A stretch of DNA of 64,000 nucleotides from Bacteroidaceae bacterium (GTDB taxonomy: Bacteria > Bacteroidota > Bacteroidia > Bacteroidales > Bacteroidaceae). Positions 28,090 to 35,001 of this stretch are shown one piece after another (positions within the stretch are counted from its first letter, which is position 1; each line of letters begins with the position of its first letter). Location of the stretch: contig JAFXVN010000072.1 in the NCBI GenBank assembly GCA_017524545.1, forward strand, positions 62,001 to 126,000, in the 5' to 3' direction. A model generated the notes under the pieces. The model saw nothing but the letters and a program-made list of their open reading frames with translations, had not been told where the DNA came from and did not search any database. The position numbers and the translations under genes were made by a program.

Positions 28090-28173
28090 ATTTTCAAGCT
28101 TTGAAAATATATTTTCAAACCTTGAAAATATATTATCAAGCCTTGAAAATATATTTTCAAGCCTTGAAAATAA
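28090..28173. repeat. Four tandem 21-bp palindromes (ATTTTCAAGCCTTGAAAATAT type)
   Basis: Units at 28090, 28111, 28132 and 28153, each 21 bp and each nearly self-complementary: TTTTCAAG / CTTGAAAA around a central base. They differ by one to three bases. They lie in the 722-base non-coding stretch between the divergent gyrB and fimbria genes. The rest of that stretch holds one dyad (28327) and a weak promoter box (28448). Confidence 0.8.
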
Positions 28174-28326
28174 TTATGTGGCGTGCTGCGTAGGGTTTTG
28201 TTTTGTGCCTCGCGAGGTTTTATAATATGTTCCGTGGGGTTTTTCTCCCTGCGCTTTCGGTCTTGGGAGCGAGGGCTATGTGCTGCCACAAAAAGCTGTG
28301 CGGGTTTTCGGCACAGGGTTTACAGA

Positions 28327-28372
28327 ATTACACAAAGTTTCGGTATCAGTACCGAAATTTACCAAATTACAC
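28327..28372. promoter_or_regulatory. Operator-like dyad flanked by AATTACAC repeats
   Basis: TTTCGGTA (28338-28345), TCAG, TACCGAAA (28350-28357) is a perfect 8-bp dyad. AATTACAC occurs on both sides (28327-28334 and 28365-28372). It lies about 90-120 bases upstream of a candidate promoter box for the fimbria operon, so it may bind a regulator of that operon. Confidence 0.4.
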
Positions 28373-28447
28373 GTTAATGAATGTTAAATTACGATAGGGA
28401 GGGGGTAAAAAATCGTGTAAAGGGGCGAATAATTGGCGAAAAAGCTG

Positions 28448-28455
28448 TAACTTTG
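28448..28455 (+). promoter_or_regulatory. Candidate -7 box of the fimbria operon
   Basis: TAACTTTG followed by GCAG, in the same local context as the tRNA-Glu promoter. No convincing TTTG lies 19 bases upstream, so the promoter may need an activator. It is 131 bases ahead of the DUF3575 start. Confidence 0.4.
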
Positions 28456-28585
28456 CAGTTCGATACGCGCGTGTAGCGTATATATTGATGTACGCGAGCG
28501 ATTATATAATATATGTGTATGTGCGTGCGTGCAAATAGGGCAGGGGCTGCGGCTCACAGCCCGAGAGGACAAAACAAGTTGTTGG

Positions 28586-30241
28586 ATGATTAAAGTGAAA
28601 AACACAAGAAGGAACATCTCACGCCCCAACGAGCGCTGGTCCGTACTGCAGAGTTGCAGCAATGCGGGACGGGTGTTGCCGTTTTTCTTTGTTTTTCTCT
28701 TTTCTCTGATTGCTCAGAGTAATCTGAGCGCGCAAAGCACTCAGGACACTCAGAACACTCCGATACCTGCGACCACCTCGGCAGCGGCCTTCGACTCTGC
28801 CTTCTATGCCCGCTATCCCTACGTCATCGTCATCGACGAGGGCGAGGATGCCGACATCAGCGAGGAATACTTCTATCGCCATGCGGCTTCGGTCATCTTC
28901 AAGGTGTCGAAGATTGACCTTCCCACCGGCGACACGATGCTCCGCGAGCTGCGCGACTCGGTGCTGCCCCGCATCAGCCGCGACAGCCTGAAGGTGGTGT
29001 GCGTCAAGATGCGCGGCGCGGCTTCGCCCGAAGGCCCCGAGAAGTTCAACCGCTACCTCAGCGAGCACCGACAGAAAGCCCTCTACGACTACATCGCCAA
29101 ACAGCTGCAGATACCGCAGGGCGACAGCCTCCTGCTCGAGACCGTCACCGAGGACTACACCTACCTCTGCAAGCGCATGATTCAGGACGGCGACCCCGAC
29201 TGCGAGCGCGTGAAGCAGCTCTTCGACGAATACATGCCCCGGGGACAGTATGCCCAGCTGAAGCGGGTGCTGCAGTCCATCGACGGCGGTCGCCTCTGGC
29301 GCCGGATGCTCGCCAAATACTTCCCCTCGCTGCGTGCTGCGCGAGTGATTATCGTCTGCCAGCGGAAGGCGGTTGAAGAGGATGAGCTCATAGTGCCTAT
29401 TGAGCCCATTAAACCCATTGAACCCATTGAGCCTGTCCAGCCCATTCAGCCCATTGAACCCATCCATATAGAGATAGAGCCAGAGCCGGAACCCGAGACC
29501 TACATCGAGCGTTTCCCGCGCCGCGAGCTGCTGTCCGTCAAGACCAACATGCTCTTCTATGGCGTCTATATGCCCGGCTACAAGCGCTGGTGCCCCATCC
29601 CCAACGTCGCCGTCGAGTACTACCCCCTGCGCGGACACTTCACCTTCGGCGCCAGCATCGACTTCCCCTGGTGGCAGAACTACTGGAAACACAAGTACTT
29701 CCAGGTGCGCAACTACCAGCTGGAGACGCGCTACTACCTGCGCAGCGGCAACATCAGCCGCCGTCCCGAGGGCAAGGGCGCAGCCTTCCGGGGCTGGTAT
29801 CTGCAGGCCTACGGGCATTTCGGGCTTTTCGGCATCTGCTTCAACGAGAACAAAGGCTGGGTGGGCGAAGGCGGCGGCGGCGGAGTCGGCCTGGGCTACG
29901 TCCTGCCCATCTCCAAGAAAGGGCACTGGCGACTGGAGTTCCAGCTGCAGGCCGGGGTCTTCACCTGCAAGTACGACCCCTACCAGTTCGAGAACCCCGT
30001 CAACCCCAACTACATCGACCACCTCTACTACTACAAGTGGACGCAGAAGCCCGCCCTCTTCAAGCGCCGCCAGTACCAGTTCACCTGGATAGGCCCCACC
30101 CGCGTGGGCGTCACCCTGAGCTACGACCTCCTCTACCGCAAGGCACGCCAGAAGACCGACGGTGTGCGCTGCCCCGCCGGAACACAACCCACCAAGCGCT
30201 ACAACCCGCTGGTGCCATACGAGAAAGGAGGCCGCCAATGA
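28586..30241 (+). CDS. DUF3575 family outer-membrane protein, fimbria-locus type
   Basis: The product is 551 aa from the ATG at 28586; an earlier in-frame ATG at 28529 is possible. A signal-like hydrophobic stretch (VLPFFFVFLFSLIAQSNLSA) lies at about 30-49. Residues 70-270 look like an OmpA-type periplasmic domain (VVCVKMRGAASPEGPEKFNRYLSEHRQKALYDYI). A PIEPIKPIEPIEP hinge (about 272-298) leads to the DUF3575 beta-barrel part (SVKTNMLFYGVYMPGYKRWCPIPNVAVEYYPL... to YDLLYRK). DUF3575 genes start many Bacteroidetes fimbria loci; a role in anchoring or exporting the fimbria is inferred. The stop overlaps the next start (ATGA). Confidence 0.85.
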   Translation: MIKVKNTRRNISRPNERWSVLQSCSNAGRVLPFFFVFLFSLIAQSNLSAQSTQDTQNTPIPATTSAAAFDSAFYARYPYVIVIDEGEDADISEEYFYRHAASVIFKVSKIDLPTGDTMLRELRDSVLPRISRDSLKVVCVKMRGAASPEGPEKFNRYLSEHRQKALYDYIAKQLQIPQGDSLLLETVTEDYTYLCKRMIQDGDPDCERVKQLFDEYMPRGQYAQLKRVLQSIDGGRLWRRMLAKYFPSLRAARVIIVCQRKAVEEDELIVPIEPIKPIEPIEPVQPIQPIEPIHIEIEPEPEPETYIERFPRRELLSVKTNMLFYGVYMPGYKRWCPIPNVAVEYYPLRGHFTFGASIDFPWWQNYWKHKYFQVRNYQLETRYYLRSGNISRRPEGKGAAFRGWYLQAYGHFGLFGICFNENKGWVGEGGGGGVGLGYVLPISKKGHWRLEFQLQAGVFTCKYDPYQFENPVNPNYIDHLYYYKWTQKPALFKRRQYQFTWIGPTRVGVTLSYDLLYRKARQKTDGVRCPAGTQPTKRYNPLVPYEKGGRQ

Positions 30242-31422
30242 GCAGGATAGTGATGGGCTTGATAGGGTTGATGAGCTTTGCCAGCTGCATCCGCGAACCG
30301 GAGCTACACCTCTACGACCAGGACAACCCCGTCATCGAGATGCCCATCGTGAAGCTTCAGCTCGACATCTACTGGGACTACCAGCTCAACCTCGGCATCA
30401 ACTACAACTGGCGCACCGAGTGGTACTACGGGCAGGACCAGGACGGACTGCCGGGATGGGACGATGAAGACCGCCGCGTGTTCGGAGAGCTGGAGTATGT
30501 GGAGCCGACGAAGTTCCACCTGCGCCGCTACTTCACCGGCGATGTCCCCTACGGGAAACGCCGCTACAAGAGAGACGCCTACCTGCAGAACACCAGAAGC
30601 TTCCAAAGCCCCTACGACTGGGGATACTGGGACATCCTGGCATGGAACGACGTAGAGACCCTCGACCCCCTCGACCCCGTGCAGAGCCTGCACTTCAACG
30701 AACCCTCGGACATCAACGAACCGATAACAGCATACACCAACCAGTCCATGAACCGCACACGACACCCCGCACCGCGCTACCAGAACGCATTCTACCAGCC
30801 CGAGCAGCTCTTCTCGGCCTGCGAACAGGGCATCGAGATAAGCGAGGACCTCAAGGGATTCGTCTATAACGAGGAGGAGAAAATCTGGGTGAGAAAGCTC
30901 AACATGCTGCTCGAACCCATCACATACATCTACCTGCCGCAGGTCATCCTGCACCACAACAACGGACGCATCAACTCCGTGCCCGGCACCGCCAACCTCT
31001 CCGGCATGGCGCGCTCCACGAACCTCAACACCGGCATCGCAGGCACCGACCCCATCGCCGTGTATTTCTACATGCGCATGAAGAAGAGCAGGAAGATGAA
31101 TGGCGAAGTGGTCGATATCGTCGGCGGACGACTGATGACCTTCGGCATCTGCGGACAGAACGCCAACCGCGTCTCCCGCGCCGAGGAGGTGGGCGACGGC
31201 GAACGCCACTACTTCGACGTCACCATGCAGTTCAACAACGGCATGGACTCCACCTTCGTCTTCGACGTCACCGACCAGGTGCGCAAACGCTACAAGGGCG
31301 GCGTCATCACCGTGGAGCTTGACATGGACACCGTGCCCATCCCCAAGCGCAGCGGCGGCTCCGGCTTCAACGCCGTGGTCAAGGACTTCGAAGACGGCGG
31401 AACATGGGAGTTTGATATGTAG
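30238..31422 (+). CDS. DUF5119 family lipoprotein, fimbria-locus type
   Basis: The product is 394 aa. It starts with a lipoprotein signal (MSRIVMGLIGLMSFASCIREPE, lipobox Cys17), so the mature protein should be lipidated and surface or periplasm facing. The DUF5119-like body includes LQLDIYWDYQLNLGINYNWRTEWYYG near the start and PITYIYLPQVILHHNNGRI, VDIVGGRLMTFGICGQNANRV further on. Proteins of this family regularly sit between the DUF3575 and fimbrillin genes; function unknown, assembly or tip role inferred. The start is fixed by the four-base overlap with the DUF3575 stop. Confidence 0.85.
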   Translation: MSRIVMGLIGLMSFASCIREPELHLYDQDNPVIEMPIVKLQLDIYWDYQLNLGINYNWRTEWYYGQDQDGLPGWDDEDRRVFGELEYVEPTKFHLRRYFTGDVPYGKRRYKRDAYLQNTRSFQSPYDWGYWDILAWNDVETLDPLDPVQSLHFNEPSDINEPITAYTNQSMNRTRHPAPRYQNAFYQPEQLFSACEQGIEISEDLKGFVYNEEEKIWVRKLNMLLEPITYIYLPQVILHHNNGRINSVPGTANLSGMARSTNLNTGIAGTDPIAVYFYMRMKKSRKMNGEVVDIVGGRLMTFGICGQNANRVSRAEEVGDGERHYFDVTMQFNNGMDSTFVFDVTDQVRKRYKGGVITVELDMDTVPIPKRSGGSGFNAVVKDFEDGGTWEFDM

Positions 31423-31430
31423 GGAGTTGA

Positions 31431-31467
31431 ATACAACATCGAAAGACTCGAAAAAGACTAAGAAGAC
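31431..31467 (+). repeat. 37-bp direct repeat, left copy
   Basis: Begins ATACAACATCGAAAGACTCG and ends AAGAAGAC. It is identical over 37 bases to 32518-32554. The ATG of the enclosed gene follows at once, and the repeat starts 8 bases after the DUF5119 stop. Confidence 0.9.
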
Positions 31468-32478
31468 ATGAAAACTAAGCAGGTCATCCAGCAGTTTGAG
31501 CAGTGCAATGTGCGCACCGCATGGAACAGCGACCATGGGAAGTGGTACTTTTCCGTGGTGGATGTCGTTGCGGCGTTGACGGACAGCAAGAATCCTGCCG
31601 AATACCTGAAAAAGCTGCGCAAGCGGGAGCCGGAGTTGGCACAAGGATGGGGACAAATTGTCACCCCCCTTACTATGGATTCCACAGGCGGTCCCCAAAA
31701 GACGAATTGTGCAGACAGGGAAGGCATCTTCCACATCATTCAGTTCATCTCTTCTCCTAAAGCCGAACAGTTCAAGCAGTGGTTAGAGCAGCTCTCCGCA
31801 GAATCTGAGCAGTATGACAGCTTTGAGCAACTGCCTGATATAGAGCGTCCACACGGCGAGATTGTCCTCTACCAGCCAGATGAAACCACAAGGATGGAGG
31901 TGCGCTTAGAGAACGAAACCGTATGGCTCACGCAGGCTCAGATGGTAGAGTTGTTCCAGACCACAAGGAATAATATCGCCCTTCACATTGGGAATGTATT
32001 CAGGGAGGGAGAGCTGCAGGAGAAGTCAGTTGGTAAGGATTCCTTACTAACTGCCGCAGATGGGAAACATTACCGCACGAAGCTATATAATCTGGATGTC
32101 ATCATATCCGTGGGGTATCGCGTCAAATCGCAGCGAGGCATCCGTTTCCGCCAGTGGGCAAACAGCGTCATCAAGAACTACCTGCTCAGAGGCTATGCCA
32201 TCAATCAGCAGCTATTGCATGTGGAACAGCGTATAGATGCCAAGCTCGATGCCCAGCAGAGGCAGATACAGAAGATAGAATCCACTCTCGCCGACCATCA
32301 GGAGAAAATAGACTTCTTCGTCCGGACCAACCAGTCGCCAGTGGAGGGTGTGCTGTACGAGGGACAGATATTCGATGCCCTTTACCATTTCGGAGCATCC
32401 TTCAAGGATCTTGGCAAACGCCTCTTCGCCTTCGAGCGTATGGGAATAGAGAAAAGCATCATATTGAACCAACTATAA
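31468..32478 (+). CDS. BRO-N / RhuM fusion protein in a repeat-bounded cassette
   Basis: The product is 336 aa with two parts. Residues 1-100 are a BRO-N (phage antirepressor-like) domain: VRTAWNSDHGKWYFSVVDVVAALT, DREGIFHIIQFISSPKAEQFKQWL. Residues 110-336 are a RhuM-type domain (virulence protein RhuM family): GEIVLYQPDETTRMEVRLENETVWLTQAQMVELFQTTRNNI, YRVKSQRGIRFRQWANSVIKNYLLRGYAIN, then a coiled segment and SPVEGVLYEGQIFDALYHF. The BRO-N domain resembles the DinD-like protein at 38904 (FEQRKVRTAWDSDKEKWYFSVVDV). RhuM proteins are widespread in bacterial accessory regions; biochemical function is not settled. It interrupts the fimbria operon and is bounded by perfect 37-bp direct repeats. 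Confidence 0.85.
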   Translation: MKTKQVIQQFEQCNVRTAWNSDHGKWYFSVVDVVAALTDSKNPAEYLKKLRKREPELAQGWGQIVTPLTMDSTGGPQKTNCADREGIFHIIQFISSPKAEQFKQWLEQLSAESEQYDSFEQLPDIERPHGEIVLYQPDETTRMEVRLENETVWLTQAQMVELFQTTRNNIALHIGNVFREGELQEKSVGKDSLLTAADGKHYRTKLYNLDVIISVGYRVKSQRGIRFRQWANSVIKNYLLRGYAINQQLLHVEQRIDAKLDAQQRQIQKIESTLADHQEKIDFFVRTNQSPVEGVLYEGQIFDALYHFGASFKDLGKRLFAFERMGIEKSIILNQL

Positions 32479-32517
32479 TGATTAAATAACAGAACAACAG
32501 CAACCAACAAAGGAACA

Positions 32518-32554
32518 ATACAACATCGAAAGACTCGAAAAAGACTAAGAAGAC
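32518..32554 (+). repeat. 37-bp direct repeat, right copy
   Basis: Perfect second copy of 31431-31467, 40 bases past the RhuM-fusion stop. The remaining 220 bases up to the fimbrillin gene are AT-rich (TTTTTTAATTACTTTATTTA) with no reading frame and no clear promoter box. Confidence 0.9.
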
Positions 32555-32774
32555 TTCGTTCATTTCGTGCTTTTCGATGTGATAAAGAAAACAAATAGAG
32601 AATGGAATATAGTACTAACCACCCAAACTACATTAACACGAAACAGACAGTACAGAAACATTAAAAACCAAAAACAATCATGACGGGAGTAAACCATTAA
32701 CTCCCAATGAAAAGAGAAAACAAAAACCAAATTTTTTAATTACTTTATTTATTAACTAACTTAATTTATTTATT

Positions 32775-34805
32775 ATGAAAAAAGTTTATTTGATTCTCGC
32801 AGCTACCGTAGGCATGACTATCACAAGCTGCACAACCAATGACTTCATCGGCGAGGTGGCTACTACCCCAGAAGAGGTGGTAAATGACGGCTCCATTCGC
32901 TTCGGCGGCGGCTTCAAGGCAATAACTCGTGCGGATCAATTCGGTGCCGATGCTGCTAGCCTGTTGGGTAATCAGTTTATTGTAACTGGTATCAAAGCTA
33001 CAAATGGATCTCCTGATGTAACATCACCAGTGTTCAATAGCTATACTGTGAAGTGGACTAAAAACACAGCAGGTACAACCGAAAGCAACACAAGCGACTG
33101 GGAATATGTTTATACGGCTCCATATTCGGCAGTTACTACTGTTGCAACTCAGAGCATCAAGTACTGGGACTATAGTCAGAACTATTATGACTTTGCCGCA
33201 TACTCTGTTGGTGGTAACACATTGGAAAAATTGCCAGATACACCTTCAGATCCTTCTGCTAATACAGTTCAAGGAACGGCTATCACCTATCCTACAGGTT
33301 ACCAACTTAAAGGATCTAAGGATGACCTGGCAGAATGCTATATCACGGATATGACAAAAGTTACTGGTCCTGCTGGATTTGGTGGTGAAGTGACTCTAAG
33401 TTTCCGTAATCTTGCTACCAAGGTTCGTATGGCAATTTATGAGACCGTTCCTGGATATTCTGTAAAGAATGTAAAATTCTACACAGCAGATCAGAACCCT
33501 GTTATCTCTGTATATGCTTCTTCCGATAATGCTACACTTATTGGTAGCGCCTTCTACACAGGTGGCCTTTATACTGTGACATTCCCTACAACAGGTAGTG
33601 CAAACAGTAGTGAGACCGACTTCAATAAGGCTCACGTTACTATGACAACACCTACTGCAACAAATACATATGGAGAATTTGGAACCATTACTGTTGTTGA
33701 AACCGGTGAAGGAGCATTGAGTACAGACGGTGAAAACTACCTAAAGCGTAGTGCTAGCGATCCTTCATACTATGGCGACGCTGGTCATAATTACTATACT
33801 ACCGTCCTGCCAAAGGAAGATGGAACTGTTCTTGAGATGTGTGTAGACTATACGCTTGTTTCCAACGATGCCTCGGGTGAAGAAATCACAGTTCGCGCTG
33901 CTAAGGCATTTGTTCCTGCAGTATACACAAAATGGCTGCCTAACTATGCCTACACCTACATCTTCAAGATCTCCGACAACACCAATGGTTGGACAAATCC
34001 AAATGGATCCGATCCTGCTGGTTTGTTCCCCATCACCTTCGATGCTGTAGTTCTTGACCCAGAGGAAACAGGCACACAAAACACCATAACCACGGTGTCA
34101 ACTCCTAGCATCACCACCTACCAAAAGGGTCGTCTTCTCACCGACGAAGTGTATAAAGATGACAGAGGCGATATATACATAATTGTACAAGATGCTTCTC
34201 AGAAGTGCGATTTGAACACTAAAGGTAAGCTGTACACAATTGATGCCTCTGGCGCTTCTGTTGCTGTTTCGGAAGCAACCGTTATGGATGCTCTGAATAT
34301 CCGCGTAGCTGGTTCTGCGGCTGTAAATGGTCGCAATGGTCTTGCTTTGTCAGAGGGGACAGCCACTCCAGTAGAGAAGATTGCAGCAACTGACGCAACT
34401 GACGGTAACGAAGTTCCTATAACTGTAAAGGTTGTGCTATCTAGTGGATCAGCGCCAGCTGACTGGGGAACTAACTACTTTACAGATCCTGCTTGCACAT
34501 CGGCTGCTGGAGCTTATGCAGATGGAACTTATTACCGCAAGAACTCAGCTGTAAAGTTCACACCATCAGAAGGTACATACGCTTATGTGTATGAGGTTTC
34601 AGATGACACAGACACCTATTTGTATTCTGCCGAATCCAATGCTAGCAAGCCGTCTGACTGGACTACAGCCGATACATGGTATAAGGATCCTGATGGCGCA
34701 AGTGCTGTTGGCGATGGTGATTTTGTGGCAGATAAGATCTTCTACAAGAGATATACTGACAGAAATACAACTTACGTTGTGAAGGTTATCAATGTAGTTG
34801 ACTAA
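32775..34805 (+). CDS. Fimbrillin family lipoprotein 1
   Basis: The product is 676 aa. The signal MKKVYLILAATVGMTITSC has a lipobox ending at Cys19. The fimbrillin (Mfa-like/FimA type V pilin) signatures are present: IRFGGGFKAITRADQF after the Cys, QSIKYWDYSQNYYDFAAYS, VTLSFRNLATKVRMAIYETVPGY, and WLPNYAYTYIFKISDNTNG. In type V pili the N-terminal strand is removed by a surface protease and the C-terminal strand fills the neighbour groove; the ITRA site fits an Arg-type cleavage. The last 130 residues hold two copies of a module with W...Y-x-DP...YY-R/K (PADWGTNYFTDPAC... and SDWTTADTWYKDPDG...), also seen in fimbrillin 2. The gene is clearly less GC-rich than its neighbours. Confidence 0.88.
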   Translation: MKKVYLILAATVGMTITSCTTNDFIGEVATTPEEVVNDGSIRFGGGFKAITRADQFGADAASLLGNQFIVTGIKATNGSPDVTSPVFNSYTVKWTKNTAGTTESNTSDWEYVYTAPYSAVTTVATQSIKYWDYSQNYYDFAAYSVGGNTLEKLPDTPSDPSANTVQGTAITYPTGYQLKGSKDDLAECYITDMTKVTGPAGFGGEVTLSFRNLATKVRMAIYETVPGYSVKNVKFYTADQNPVISVYASSDNATLIGSAFYTGGLYTVTFPTTGSANSSETDFNKAHVTMTTPTATNTYGEFGTITVVETGEGALSTDGENYLKRSASDPSYYGDAGHNYYTTVLPKEDGTVLEMCVDYTLVSNDASGEEITVRAAKAFVPAVYTKWLPNYAYTYIFKISDNTNGWTNPNGSDPAGLFPITFDAVVLDPEETGTQNTITTVSTPSITTYQKGRLLTDEVYKDDRGDIYIIVQDASQKCDLNTKGKLYTIDASGASVAVSEATVMDALNIRVAGSAAVNGRNGLALSEGTATPVEKIAATDATDGNEVPITVKVVLSSGSAPADWGTNYFTDPACTSAAGAYADGTYYRKNSAVKFTPSEGTYAYVYEVSDDTDTYLYSAESNASKPSDWTTADTWYKDPDGASAVGDGDFVADKIFYKRYTDRNTTYVVKVINVVD

Positions 34806-34895
34806 TCCCTACCTTTTCCATAATTACTTTCTTCGTTAAGTCTGAGTCAAGAACTTAGAAGTTCACAAGAAAGCAATTGATATGAGTTAAACTCA

Positions 34896-34926
34896 ACTCT
34901 GATGCGGTTCGACTCCGCATCAGAGT
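34896..34926 (+). other. tRNA acceptor/T-arm-like minihelix 1
   Basis: ACTCTGA-TGCGG, loop TTCGACT, CCGCA-TCAGAGT, then ACA. All 12 pairs are Watson-Crick, split 7+5 as in a tRNA acceptor plus T stem. The loop is an exact T-loop consensus with the G53:C61 closing pair. No D or anticodon arm exists upstream. It lies 90 bases after fimbrillin 1. Confidence 0.7.
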
Positions 34927-34947
34927 ACAAAGAAAGAAAACAAACAA

Positions 34948-34959
34948 GGGCCGGTGCCC
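34948..34959 (+). other. CGGT-loop hairpin before fimbrillin 2
   Basis: GGGC-CGGT-GCCC, a short hairpin with the same loop as the cassette spacers at 37449, 38166 and 38825 but without their downstream sequence. Confidence 0.45.
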
Positions 34960-35001
34960 GAAGGTAAAAGAAACAAAATTATTAAATTAGGCGTTAATAC
35001 A

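Noticed and set aside
28090..28173. Possible CRISPR array
   Set aside because: The units are contiguous with no unique spacers and no cas genes are present.
28038..28289. Minus-strand frame of 83 codons encoding a YFQGLKI heptad repeat
   Set aside because: It is just the translation of the 21-bp palindrome array plus flanks, with no upstream start context or conserved domain.
34806..34930. Complete tRNA gene at the TTCGACT hairpin
   Set aside because: The 5' acceptor strand directly adjoins the T stem, so there is no room for D and anticodon arms; it is a minihelix only. The same holds for 37137.
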